From: DAMCZI01 sp032095175
GTDB taxonomy: Bacteria > Bacillota > Clostridia > Clostridiales > Caloramatoraceae
Assembly: GCA_032095175.1 (NCBI GenBank)
Contig: DAMCZI010000028.1
Location: 4,174 to 68,173, forward strand
Direction: 5' to 3'
DNA length: 64,000 bases
Of this stretch, positions 41,477 to 50,046 are shown in pieces. A program made the position numbers and the translations under genes. Each line of letters opens with the position of its first letter. Position 1 is the stretch's first letter. The notes under the pieces were generated by a model, which did not search any database, was not told the DNA's origin, and saw only the letters and a list, made by a program, of their open reading frames with translations.

Positions 41477-42685
41477 TCCTAAATATAAATAGCTAAATAC
41501 CTTTTCACCCTTTACAAAATAATCCTCAAACCTTCCACCCTTGTCTACATAATCTAATAGTTTCTCATCAATTATATTGTATTTAAGTCCTGTTATTCTT
41601 TCCTTTACACACTTTAAAGTAAAATTTTTTCTACAATTATCCTTGATCAAGCTATTTGCAGCAAAATTTTTAAATAATATGTATGCCCCTAATAAATATA
41701 CATCATCCTTCATATATCCATCTACCGATTGTAAAAGAAACTCATCATGGTCAAAGCTATAATTGCTTGTTCCTGATAAATCCAAAAGAATATCTATTGA
41801 TTTTTTCTTTATTGGAATCTGTAGAAAATCAGAGCATATAAAAATTATATTTTTTTTGCATTCTGCCATTTGAAGCATGCTCTTTAAAAATCTATGCCTG
41901 TTGATGTCATGATCAACAGCTATATACAAGCAATCATCGGGCAAATCCTTATATATATTTCTCAAAAAAAAACCTACTCCTGAGCCTAGCTCCAATATTA
42001 CCTTGTTTTTTAAATTCATAACACTTGCTTTCTTATATGTCCACTCTAAACCCTCATACAAATTTTCCAGATAACCAATATCTGTTACATTTATATAATC
42101 TCTAATGTATTCATCATTAAACTTAGATTCTAATGCATTTTCAAATTTATTAGCAATTAAAATTCCAGATTGAACATCATATTCCTCTCCACAAGTACAT
42201 TTTAATTTACCATCTATAATTTGATTATTTTTTATATTACCATCTAAAAGCTCCAAGTCACCACTACATTTTAAACATTTAAAATGGCTTAACGTTCTAA
42301 TATCTATACCTATGTTAAAGTTACTCCTTAATACATTTTGAGATAACTCCTGTATTCTAACCTCCAGCTTTTTTTTAATATCCGTTAATTCCTGTATTTG
42401 TTTTTCTACAATATTATGCTTGTTAATATAAAACGCCTTGTAGTACTCATCCTCTTGATATGGTGTAAGCTTGCCTAACCTTATAAACATAAAGATTGAT
42501 TTTATTTCATTTAATGTGAATCCCATATCTTTCATGCTCAATATATTTTTTAAATCTTCCTGACACCTATCATCGAAGGAATATTGTCCCCCTTGCTTTT
42601 CTGGAATGATTAATCCCAAATCCATATAGTGCCTGATTGTATCAATGCTAAGCTTATTTGCTTCAGCGAACTTACCTATTCTCAT
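41468..42685 (-). CDS. MerR-type regulator fused to a zinc ribbon and SAM methyltransferase
   Basis: A 405-residue protein in three parts. Residues 1-70 are a MerR winged helix (IGKFAEANKLSIDTIRHY, then LGLIIPEKQGGQYSF). A coiled-coil helix runs to about 125. A Trm112-like zinc ribbon follows with C137-x-x-C140 and C163-x-C165. From about 215 to the end is a class I methyltransferase with motif I VILELGSGVGFF and VDHDINR for SAM binding. In MerR proteins the C-terminal part senses an inducer; here it seems to be an enzyme that could bind or methylate a drug. The MFS pump gene lies 110 bp downstream, a plausible target. Confidence 0.88.
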   Translation of the reverse strand: MRIGKFAEANKLSIDTIRHYMDLGLIIPEKQGGQYSFDDRCQEDLKNILSMKDMGFTLNEIKSIFMFIRLGKLTPYQEDEYYKAFYINKHNIVEKQIQELTDIKKKLEVRIQELSQNVLRSNFNIGIDIRTLSHFKCLKCSGDLELLDGNIKNNQIIDGKLKCTCGEEYDVQSGILIANKFENALESKFNDEYIRDYINVTDIGYLENLYEGLEWTYKKASVMNLKNKVILELGSGVGFFLRNIYKDLPDDCLYIAVDHDINRHRFLKSMLQMAECKKNIIFICSDFLQIPIKKKSIDILLDLSGTSNYSFDHDEFLLQSVDGYMKDDVYLLGAYILFKNFAANSLIKDNCRKNFTLKCVKERITGLKYNIIDEKLLDYVDKGGRFEDYFVKGEKVFSYLYLGKR

Positions 42686-42779
42686 TTAATCACCAGCCCA
42701 ACAAATAATTAAATACTTTTATAATCATAAAATAGGTGTACCATTAAAAATATAGAATACTAACTGTATTTATAGTTAT

Positions 42780-44168
42780 CTATTTCAAGAATTTTTTTAT
42801 CAGCTTAAGCTTTCTACTATCATATGGTGGGTATAGGAACTTCATATCTATACTTGTACTCTTTTTCAAAACGCTTTTACTGTGTGAAAAGGTTTTAAAA
42901 CTCATTTCTCCATGGTAAGAACCAATTCCTGAGTTTCCTACTCCTCCAAAGGGAAGATGCGGAGTTGCAAGGTGAGTTATTGTATCATTTACACAACCAC
43001 CACCATAGGAGCAGTTCTTTATAAACCTTTGCTCCACATTACTGTCTTCTGTAAATACATATAGAGCTAGAGGCTTTGGGTGTTGGTTTATCATTTTTAT
43101 TGCATCATCAACGTTTTCATACTCAAGAATAGGAAGAATAGGTCCAAATATCTCCTCACCCATAACCTTATCCTGCCAGGTTGCTCTGTCCATTATGGTT
43201 GGAGATATATATAAATTCTCTAAATCGTATTCTCCACCAAAGATGACCTTATCCTTGTCAATAAGTTCAGCTATTCTCTTAGCATGTTTTTCATTTATAA
43301 TTTTCCCATAATCCTTGCTTTCCCTTGGATTTTCTCCATAAAATTCTTTAATATATTTTTTTATTAGTTCAATAAATCTATCCTTTATATTCCTATGAAT
43401 AAGAAGATAATCAGGTGCAACACAGGTCTGTCCTAAATTTAAATACTTTCCCCAGGCAATCCTTTTAGCTGCAACCTCAAGGTTTGCACTCTTGTCTACT
43501 ATGCATGGGCTCTTTCCGCCAAGCTCTAGGGTTACAGGCACAAGGTTCTTTGCCGCTGCCTCCATTACTACCTTTCCAACCTCTACGCTACCTGTAAAAA
43601 AGATGTAGTCAAATGGAGAATTAATAAGAGCTGTGGTTACTTTCCTATTACCCTCTATAACGCTTACATATCTTTCATCAAAGGTTTCACTAATAATTTT
43701 AAAAACTACCTTTGATACATTTGGGGTAAATGTAGATGGCTTTATAACTGCACAGTTTCCAGCTGCAAGAGCTCCTAAAAGAGGTTCAAATATAAGTTGG
43801 AATGGATAGTTAAAGGGCCCTATGATAAGTACCGTTCCATAGGGTTCATAATATATATAGCTCTTCGAACCAAAGTGTGTTATAGGTGTTTTTACCCTTT
43901 TTGCCTTTGCCCATTTTTTAAGACTTTTCATTGCAAATCCAATACTATCAAGTAGAATTCCTACCTCTGTTGTATAGCCTTCAAATTGTGATTTGCCCAA
44001 ATCCTTGTTAAGTGCATCAAGTATTTCATTCTCATTTTTTAAAATAGCTTTTTTTAGCTTATCAAGCTGAGTAAGCCTAAAATCGATATCCCTTGTTTTT
44101 CCTGTCTCAAAGAATCCTTTATGCTTATTAAGTAATTCAACAACCTTCTCTTGAATTATACTATCCAT
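42780..44168 (-). CDS. Aldehyde dehydrogenase, NAD(P)-dependent
   Basis: A 462-residue aldehyde dehydrogenase starting MDSIIQEKVVELL after AAAGGAG. N120 (GPFNYP), E215 (LELGGKS) and the catalytic C249 (GQTCVAPDY) are all present. The short length and membrane-leaning C-terminus (LYPPYDSRKLKLIKKFLK) resemble the class 3/fatty-aldehyde or YwdH group. It oxidises aldehydes to acids in the cytoplasm. The start lies inside the end of the Nudix gene (8-bp overlap), so the two are coupled. Confidence 0.92.
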   Translation of the reverse strand: MDSIIQEKVVELLNKHKGFFETGKTRDIDFRLTQLDKLKKAILKNENEILDALNKDLGKSQFEGYTTEVGILLDSIGFAMKSLKKWAKAKRVKTPITHFGSKSYIYYEPYGTVLIIGPFNYPFQLIFEPLLGALAAGNCAVIKPSTFTPNVSKVVFKIISETFDERYVSVIEGNRKVTTALINSPFDYIFFTGSVEVGKVVMEAAAKNLVPVTLELGGKSPCIVDKSANLEVAAKRIAWGKYLNLGQTCVAPDYLLIHRNIKDRFIELIKKYIKEFYGENPRESKDYGKIINEKHAKRIAELIDKDKVIFGGEYDLENLYISPTIMDRATWQDKVMGEEIFGPILPILEYENVDDAIKMINQHPKPLALYVFTEDSNVEQRFIKNCSYGGGCVNDTITHLATPHLPFGGVGNSGIGSYHGEMSFKTFSHSKSVLKKSTSIDMKFLYPPYDSRKLKLIKKFLK

Positions 44169-44595
44169 TAGTTTTTCTCCTTTCACAAAAATCTAATGTT
44201 TTTTCAAATAAATAAGGCTGAATTCCTGGATATGTAAGGTTTTGAGGTAATTCACTAAAAAGCTTAACCTCACCTATCTCCATGTCTGGTAATCGTCCTA
44301 ATTCTTCAATCTCACTATAAAAAAGTCGACCAAAGGATGGGCTATCATCTACTGTAACAGAATAATCAAAAATTGGAGTTATTTCAAATACCTTGGCACC
44401 TGTCTCCTCAAACAATTCACGACTTGCCGTATCATTAATATCTTCGCCTATTTCCCTATGGCCACCTGGTATTTCCCAAGTTTTTCTTTCCTTATGTCTT
44501 ACAAATACCCATTTCCTTTGGTAGCAAGCAGCTATGACTGCAAATTTAAAATTTTCCTCGGGAACTTGTCCTATTTCATAGCTATCAACTCTCAT
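44161..44595 (-). CDS. Nudix hydrolase
   Basis: A 144-residue protein starting after GGAGGGGGGG. The Nudix box is complete: GGHREIGED..ASRELFEETGA (G-x5-E-x7-R-E-x-x-E-E-x-G). It should cleave a nucleoside diphosphate-linked compound such as a sugar nucleotide or oxidised nucleotide. The variable regions do not allow the substrate to be read. It is coupled to the aldehyde dehydrogenase gene downstream by an 8-bp overlap. Confidence 0.92.
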   Translation of the reverse strand: MRVDSYEIGQVPEENFKFAVIAACYQRKWVFVRHKERKTWEIPGGHREIGEDINDTASRELFEETGAKVFEITPIFDYSVTVDDSPSFGRLFYSEIEELGRLPDMEIGEVKLFSELPQNLTYPGIQPYLFEKTLDFCERRKTNG

Positions 44596-44752
44596 AATAT
44601 CCCCCCCTCCTGTGTAGCTTTTGCAACCTAATACACCTTATATATATCTGTAAAATCCTATTATATTTCATCTTAAAAAACATTCTAAAGTCAAATTAAT
44701 ACAGCATAGATGTTTTTAAAGATGATATACAGGAATTTTACTACTATATATA

Positions 44753-46027
44753 TTACTGCATATTCCTATAATACTCCGGAAATTTATCTGATTTGTTTTG
44801 GGCACAAATATTAATTGATTGTTCTTTACATAGGGGCAATTTCCCCTCTGCCTTTTCATAGACCTCTTTATTTACCCTTTGGGCAAAGCATCCTATCTTT
44901 GGAATCCCTATTACAGAATTCATTTCCTTCCATAATTGCTTTATTCCTTTTTCACATAAACATCCAAAATCCATAGGAACAAAATCACATGGATATAAAT
45001 GCCCTGATGCACTTATATATGAATGCTGTGTCCCTGCGCCGCAGCCATATTTCTCTTCACTTTCGGTATAAGCAAAGGTAGTTATTTTAGGCAGATCCCC
45101 ATTTCTGTTGGCTCTATGCTGTATTTCTATTAGCTTTTTTCTATCCTCAGCATTATAGAGCACCTTGCTTAAATCCATCTCACTTAAAAGCTTACCACTT
45201 AAAACAGGTTCCAATATTTTTACTTCATGGGCTCCATTTTCCTTAGCTAACCTAAAAAGCTTAAACAGCTTTTCTTCATCTAATTCTTCCTTTAATATAA
45301 CAGTCTGAGCCATAGTATAAATTCCTGCTTCTCTTGAATTATGAAGGGCTTTAATAGCAAAATCAAATGCCTTTTCACTATTTCTGTTCTTGTTATGCTT
45401 CTCCCTATCATATGAATCCAAGCTTATTCCAATACTAAACAAGCCCCTTCTTTTTAATTCCTTTGCCTTTTCAAGTGTCAAATTGTACCCACTTGTAAAA
45501 AGAGTGGATACACTCCTGTCATCTATAGCCCCTACTATATCAAATATATCTTCTCGAACCATAGGTTCTCCTCCAGTAAGACCTATGATTGGTGTTCCCA
45601 TATCTTGAATATCCTTTATAATATTAATCCATTCCTCTGTGGTTAGCTCTCTTTCATCTGCTCTGTTTTTTGCACTGCAGTAGACACAATTATTAGGGCA
45701 TTTATTGGTTAAGCATAAATACATGGAAATAGGAGCACTTCTTTTGGCATACATTTGCTGTGTAAAAATGTTTTCAGGCTTTTCAACAGCCATAATGTTT
45801 GTATAAAAGGCCCTTGAGGGAAAAGGGGGCAAAAAAGCGCTTATAATATATTTATCCTCAAAGCTTACTATTTTCTCTCCCTTTAACATACTTGACATAA
45901 GCTTAATATATTTAGAGATATTAAAATTCTTATCTTCCTTAAAAATATTATACATTTTAAATAGAGCACTAATAACACTTTTATCAAAGGCCATTTTTGT
46001 CAGCACCCATAATTTGTTCGAATCCAC
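44753..46027 (-). CDS. Radical SAM protein with C-terminal SPASM-like cysteines
   Basis: A 424-residue radical SAM enzyme starting at GTG after GGGGGGAT. The cluster motif is C110-x3-C114-x2-C117 (NKCPNNCVYCSAK), and TGGEPMVRED is the GGEP motif. The C-terminus has GCGAGTQHS..GHLYPCDFVP..CFAQ..CKEQSINIC, as in SPASM/twitch domains that bind auxiliary clusters. Such enzymes modify peptides or small molecules. It is followed 21 bp upstream (on the transcript) by two SAM-dependent methyltransferases, and no precursor peptide ORF is visible nearby. The product is unknown. Confidence 0.87.
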   Translation of the reverse strand: MDSNKLWVLTKMAFDKSVISALFKMYNIFKEDKNFNISKYIKLMSSMLKGEKIVSFEDKYIISAFLPPFPSRAFYTNIMAVEKPENIFTQQMYAKRSAPISMYLCLTNKCPNNCVYCSAKNRADERELTTEEWINIIKDIQDMGTPIIGLTGGEPMVREDIFDIVGAIDDRSVSTLFTSGYNLTLEKAKELKRRGLFSIGISLDSYDREKHNKNRNSEKAFDFAIKALHNSREAGIYTMAQTVILKEELDEEKLFKLFRLAKENGAHEVKILEPVLSGKLLSEMDLSKVLYNAEDRKKLIEIQHRANRNGDLPKITTFAYTESEEKYGCGAGTQHSYISASGHLYPCDFVPMDFGCLCEKGIKQLWKEMNSVIGIPKIGCFAQRVNKEVYEKAEGKLPLCKEQSINICAQNKSDKFPEYYRNMQ

Positions 46028-46048
46028 TATTATCCCCCCAACAGCAGT

Positions 46049-46912
46049 TTAAATTAATTTAAATATACCATATGCAAATTTATGATTTATTTCATATTTT
46101 CCATTGTTATATTTTTCTTTTCTAATCTCTTCAACTATTTTATTCTTTATCAAGTTATAATCCTTAAATATACATGACGTTCCTGCTGCTGCACCAGTTT
46201 CGTTCAACCATTCTAAAAGCAGGTCTGGACTATCAAATAGAACCTTAACTTCTCCTTCATCTGCTTCTAATACTTCAAATCCATATCCTTCAAACCACTT
46301 TATTAGTCCTTCTTTTCCTCTAGGTAAATTAAACCTTATATCCATGGGTTTTATAACCTCATCATGATTCTCACCCATTACTTTCATAAATATTTCTTCT
46401 ATGCCAGAAAGAGTTCCAAGGGTATTTGTTATTATCCCTACTATACCTCCATGGTTTAAAACTCTTTTGAAAAGCTTGAACAACTCCTTATAGTTGAAAT
46501 AGGAAAGTGCCCACCCGAAAAATATGACGTCATATGTTTCAGTAGTATTCTTTAAAAATTCAATTCCATCAGAATTAATAATCTTAATTCTAGCATCATC
46601 CAAGTTCCTTAGATTTTCAAGCATTTTATCAGAAAAATCAATTGCTGTTATATCACAATCAATATTCCTTTCAATAAGGCTTTTGCTTATATAACCTGAA
46701 CCACAGGCAAAATCCAATATCTTAAGTTTCTTATTCTTTGGTGCATATTCTGGTTTTATTATTTTATCTGTATATTTTCCCATTTCATTAAGCCATCTGC
46801 TATATGTACTTGATACCTTATTATATTCTTTTCGATAGTCATTATTGTCTATAACATCTTTTTTAATAAGCTTGTAGCCAAGCTTTGCATAAAACACCAT
46901 CTTTTTAAGCAT
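46049..46912 (-). CDS. Class I SAM-dependent methyltransferase (second of two)
   Basis: A 287-residue protein starting MLKKMVFYAKLGYKL after GGGAG; the frame from 46951 has no ribosome site. Motif I ILDFACGSGYISKSLIE and acidic AIDFSDKM bind SAM. Substrate-binding parts are not recognisable. It overlaps the previous gene by 8 bp and is 21 bp from the radical SAM gene, so the three SAM-using enzymes form one transcript. Confidence 0.87.
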   Translation of the reverse strand: MLKKMVFYAKLGYKLIKKDVIDNNDYRKEYNKVSSTYSRWLNEMGKYTDKIIKPEYAPKNKKLKILDFACGSGYISKSLIERNIDCDITAIDFSDKMLENLRNLDDARIKIINSDGIEFLKNTTETYDVIFFGWALSYFNYKELFKLFKRVLNHGGIVGIITNTLGTLSGIEEIFMKVMGENHDEVIKPMDIRFNLPRGKEGLIKWFEGYGFEVLEADEGEVKVLFDSPDLLLEWLNETGAAAGTSCIFKDYNLIKNKIVEEIRKEKYNNGKYEINHKFAYGIFKLI

Positions 46913-47474
46913 TTTTTTCTCCCTTAATAATAAAATAATATTTATTATCAATGAATTTCGTTATCTTAAACTTATCCTTCATAAGACTAATTACATCATC
47001 ACCAGTTCTAAAGTACAGCCTTCCAAATAAAACATATTCAAATGCCCTTAACAGCTTGGTTTTTATATGTTTTTTCTCAAAATCCATTATGAGAAGACTT
47101 CCGCTCTTTTTAAGTATTCTAGATATTTCTTCCATTAACGCTGATTGCTTCTCTATATGATGCAAAACATCTGATATTATAACAATATCAAAGCTGCCGC
47201 TTTCAAAGGGAGTTTCCAATGCATCCCCAAGAACAGCCACTACCTTTGGATTTGCTTTGACTTTTGAAATCATTCCTTCGCTTTCATCTAGTATATATAC
47301 ACCACTGCAGCTTTGACTTAAATATTCTGCTAATCTTCCTGTTCCTCCTCCAATATCAATAACTACTTCGTTACCCTTTAGTTCCAAAACATCCTTTATT
47401 TCAAACATCTTATTGAGATTGAAGAGATTTATAAAATTATCATAATGTTTGTGTACCCTGTCAAAAGCCTTCAA
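46905..47474 (-). CDS. Class I SAM-dependent methyltransferase (first of two)
   Basis: A 189-residue protein. I prefer the TTG start at 47474 because it follows GGGAGG with 6-nt spacing; an in-frame ATG at 47495 lies before that site. Motif I VVIDIGGGTGRLAEYL, ILDESEGMI and the DVLHHIE post-motif are canonical for UbiE/Methyltransf_11 proteins. The substrate is unknown. It precedes a second methyltransferase and a radical SAM enzyme in one operon. Confidence 0.85.
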   Translation of the reverse strand: MKAFDRVHKHYDNFINLFNLNKMFEIKDVLELKGNEVVIDIGGGTGRLAEYLSQSCSGVYILDESEGMISKVKANPKVVAVLGDALETPFESGSFDIVIISDVLHHIEKQSALMEEISRILKKSGSLLIMDFEKKHIKTKLLRAFEYVLFGRLYFRTGDDVISLMKDKFKITKFIDNKYYFIIKGEKNA

Positions 47475-47548
47475 ATTTATTCCTCCCACATACACTTATA
47501 TAATAGCTTATTATTTTGCGGAGAATAATGTTAAATAATTACTTATAT

Positions 47549-48082
47549 CTATCCAAACACCTTCAACACAAGCTCCTTAAACTCCTGGTATTCCATATAC
47601 TTATCAAGGCTCCTTAGAGAGTTTACAAGACTCATGTAGTACCATCCATGCTTCGATTTCTCCTTAACATTAAATCTTTCCCAAAGCTTTTCTCCTAATT
47701 TAATATAGTCCCTATTAATTGCTCTCATATTTGACAGTTTATCTCCAAGAGCAACTATCTTAATGTCTTCATCTTCAACAGAATTTAAATAATCTATTGT
47801 ATGCTGCTTCCTTTCCTGCCATGATTTTAGTTTATCCTCACTTTGAGCCTTAACCAGCTCAGTAATTCTTTCATTAAATATTATCTTTAATGCTTCATAT
47901 CCCACCTTTGCATCCTCAACTATGTCATGAAGTATTGCAGCACAAATCAAATCTTCATCATACTTGATCTGTGAAACAATAATTCCCGCCTCAAGGGGAT
48001 GGAGAACGTATGGTGTATCGGAGCCCTTTCTTTTTTGATTACTATGTGCCAAGCTTGCAAAACTAATTGCCTTGTTTATCAT
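47549..48082 (-). CDS. HD-domain hydrolase, Mesh1/SpoT-like
   Basis: A 177-residue HD protein starting MINKAISFASLAHSNQ after GGAGG. Metal ligands H28 (LHPLEAG) and H52-D53 (LHDIVEDA), with E56-D57, match small alarmone hydrolases of the Mesh1 type, and GDKLSNMRAI is also characteristic. It lacks a synthetase domain. It probably hydrolyses (p)ppGpp or a related nucleotide, but other HD activities cannot be excluded. It lies 74 bp upstream of the methyltransferase-radical SAM operon. Confidence 0.82.
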   Translation of the reverse strand: MINKAISFASLAHSNQKRKGSDTPYVLHPLEAGIIVSQIKYDEDLICAAILHDIVEDAKVGYEALKIIFNERITELVKAQSEDKLKSWQERKQHTIDYLNSVEDEDIKIVALGDKLSNMRAINRDYIKLGEKLWERFNVKEKSKHGWYYMSLVNSLRSLDKYMEYQEFKELVLKVFG

Positions 48083-48370
48083 AATACACCTCCATATGCT
48101 ATATATAACCAAACAAAACTCTTATATTATTTTAAATAACTCTTCAAAATTGGCTTGGTTGTAATATACTTTAGAAAATGAAATGTAATAGAATTTTTAC
48201 GTTGTAGATAAAGTGATTTTCTATAAACTAATATATATGCTAGATATTTCTAAAATGATTATCCTTAAGTCATTATTATAGCACATATCCAATAAATATT
48301 AATCCACAATTTACCTGAAATATTTTGTAGGACTTATTAAAGGATTATTGCCAAAACAGCTAAAAAATAA
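48083..48370. other. Intergenic region, no recognised feature
   Basis: About 290 bp of AT-rich DNA between the HD gene and the MFS terminator. No ORF with a ribosome site, no strong hairpin and no repeat were seen; it presumably carries the HD promoter. Confidence 0.5.
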
Positions 48371-48394
48371 AAGCATGCTCATATGAGCATGCTT
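48371..48394 (-). terminator. Terminator of the attenuated MFS gene
   Basis: A perfect palindrome AAGCATGCTCAT-ATGAGCATGCTT, followed on the minus strand by TTATTTTTT. Confidence 0.85.
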
Positions 48395-48400
48395 CCGTTT

Positions 48401-49615
48401 TTATCCTTTACAATTATAATCATTTTGAACCTTTTTCTTGTTTACTGATAGTATGAAGCAGTTAATTACCACTAATATACTGCTAACTATCCCCATAATT
48501 TTAAATGCTAAACTCAATGAAAATCTATCACCTATCATCCCTACAACAGGAAACATGGTAATCATAAAGAAGCTGAAAACCATACTTGCAAAGGAAAGGA
48601 TGGTTGCACGGTTTTCACTGGGTATCCTTTTATTTATATAATCATTTACAGAAACAAATATAATACTTTCTGTGATAGTAAGAAGTATAAAAAATACATA
48701 GTTATATTTGCTTAATGCTACTCCCCACATACAAGCAGAAGTTATAAATGGAGTTACTAGGAGTATTCCCTTTTCCTTTATTTTTTTCTCTATTTTGTAT
48801 ACCTGTGTTGCTGTAACAGCAGCAGCTAAGGATGATATAGCAAAGAGAGTCCCTATAGCTGCCTCACTATATCCAAATCCCTTCAGGTAATTTTGAAGGT
48901 AAAAAAATATACATGCACTAAGGGAAGAAATAGTCTGTGAAAATATAATTAAAAATCCTAATTTAGGATTATTTCTTACAACCTTGATGCTTTCTTTAAG
49001 CTGCTTTATAAATACATTCCCTTCATTAGCATGTTCCTTATTTTTTCCTATACTTGGTTCCTTAAAGGTAAAGGATTGCAGTGATGTTAATACTGCTATA
49101 ATTATAGTTATTGTAAAAGCATTATAATAACTTTTTACAGCAAGATATCCACCAATAAAGAAGGATATTGTACTTGCTGTCTGATAAAAAATCTCCTTTT
49201 TCCCTGATATCTTCATATAGCTGTCTTCCTCACCAATCTCCTTTAGTGAGTCATAAACCAGGGCATCCCCTGCTCCTGATTCCAGATTATATGATAATGC
49301 AGTACAAACGAAGGATACTGCAAACAAAAGAAAATTATTTGACATAAGAAGCAGTACTCTGCTAATCAAATACAGTATTCTTCCTAATATCCTGCTTACC
49401 TTCCTTCCAAATATATCTGCAACAGCACCTGTTGGCACCTCCATTGAAAAGGAGGTTATATGAAATATAGTCTCCAAAAGCCCAATTTGAGTAAGGCTCA
49501 TCCCCTTTTCCGCAAGGTAAATCATCCATATTCCACGGGTAAAATCTACATTCTGAAGCAGTGTAAATAAATAATCCTTATAAACATTTCTTTTTAAACT
49601 AATGCTTTGTTTCAT
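48401..49615 (-). CDS. MFS transporter behind an attenuator-like leader
   Basis: A 404-residue MFS protein starting MKQSISLKRNVYKDYL after GAGGAG; the frame from 49666 lacks a ribosome site. Hydrophobic helices and the loop TGAVADIFGRKVSRILGRI between helices 2 and 3 are typical. It resembles drug-efflux proteins of Gram-positive bacteria. The 5' leader has a 40-codon ORF, a possible antiterminator arm over its stop codon and a terminator (49707-49892), the arrangement used to induce resistance pumps when ribosomes stall. Substrate unknown. Confidence 0.9.
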   Translation of the reverse strand: MKQSISLKRNVYKDYLFTLLQNVDFTRGIWMIYLAEKGMSLTQIGLLETIFHITSFSMEVPTGAVADIFGRKVSRILGRILYLISRVLLLMSNNFLLFAVSFVCTALSYNLESGAGDALVYDSLKEIGEEDSYMKISGKKEIFYQTASTISFFIGGYLAVKSYYNAFTITIIIAVLTSLQSFTFKEPSIGKNKEHANEGNVFIKQLKESIKVVRNNPKLGFLIIFSQTISSLSACIFFYLQNYLKGFGYSEAAIGTLFAISSLAAAVTATQVYKIEKKIKEKGILLVTPFITSACMWGVALSKYNYVFFILLTITESIIFVSVNDYINKRIPSENRATILSFASMVFSFFMITMFPVVGMIGDRFSLSLAFKIMGIVSSILVVINCFILSVNKKKVQNDYNCKG

Positions 49616-49706
49616 TTTTAAATCTCCTCTCGCTGTTGATGTATAAATCTGCGCCCTCCCAACCATGTGAATCTAAAATCGAAATTTAAAAATGGATATA
49701 AAAATA

Positions 49707-49733
49707 CCCCTAAGTAGAATCCTTACCTAGAGG
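49707..49733 (-). terminator. Intrinsic terminator in the MFS leader
   Basis: Minus-strand CCTCTAGGTA pairs over ten positions (two G-T) with TACTTAGGGG around a 7-base loop, followed by TATTTTTAT. TTCTACT in its 3' half can instead pair with AGTAGAA at 49771-49765, which overlaps the stop codon of the leader ORF. The gene at 49615 begins about 90 bp downstream. Confidence 0.75.
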
Positions 49734-49769
49734 CATATAAAATCTAAGTTCTTTAGGTGTAAATTTCTA

Positions 49770-49892
49770 CTATATCAGGTTTACATAATATTCGATTTTG
49801 GATACACTTTCCCCGTCAGTTCCAAAATCAAATGTTATAGCATGTGCATATGCCAGATATTCAGTCATACTGAACCTGATATTAGCTTCCAT
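49770..49892 (-). CDS. 40-codon leader ORF ahead of the MFS gene
   Basis: The ATG follows TTGGAGGTGTAATTA, a strong ribosome site. The 40-residue frame begins MEANIRFSMTEYL and ends in tandem TAG stop codons. I know of no similar protein. Its position before a terminator and an efflux gene suggests that it is a sensor ORF: completing it would cover the antiterminator arm and allow termination, whereas stalled ribosomes would leave the arm free. Confidence 0.55.
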   Translation of the reverse strand: MEANIRFSMTEYLAYAHAITFDFGTDGESVSKIEYYVNLI

Positions 49893-49975
49893 TAATTACA
49901 CCTCCAATATAATATATTTTTATATTACCCTATATAAATTAAAAATTCAATCATACTTTTTATTAATTATAAATA

Positions 49976-49999
49976 AGCGGAAGCAAAACTGCTTCCGCT
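49976..49999 (-). terminator. Terminator of the M28 peptidase gene
   Basis: AGCGGAAGCA and TGCTTCCGCT form a 10-bp stem around a short loop, followed on the minus strand by TTATTTATAATT. The promoter of the MFS leader must lie between here and 49893, but no convincing -35/-10 pair is seen. Confidence 0.8.
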
Positions 50000-50046
50000 A
50001 AAGTAAATTTTCTGTACAAAATGCTGCTTACAACATTTATTACACT

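Noticed and set aside
49798..50001. 67-codon plus-strand ORF in the MFS leader region
   Set aside because: It lacks a ribosome site and is antisense to the better-supported leader ORF and the M28 terminator.
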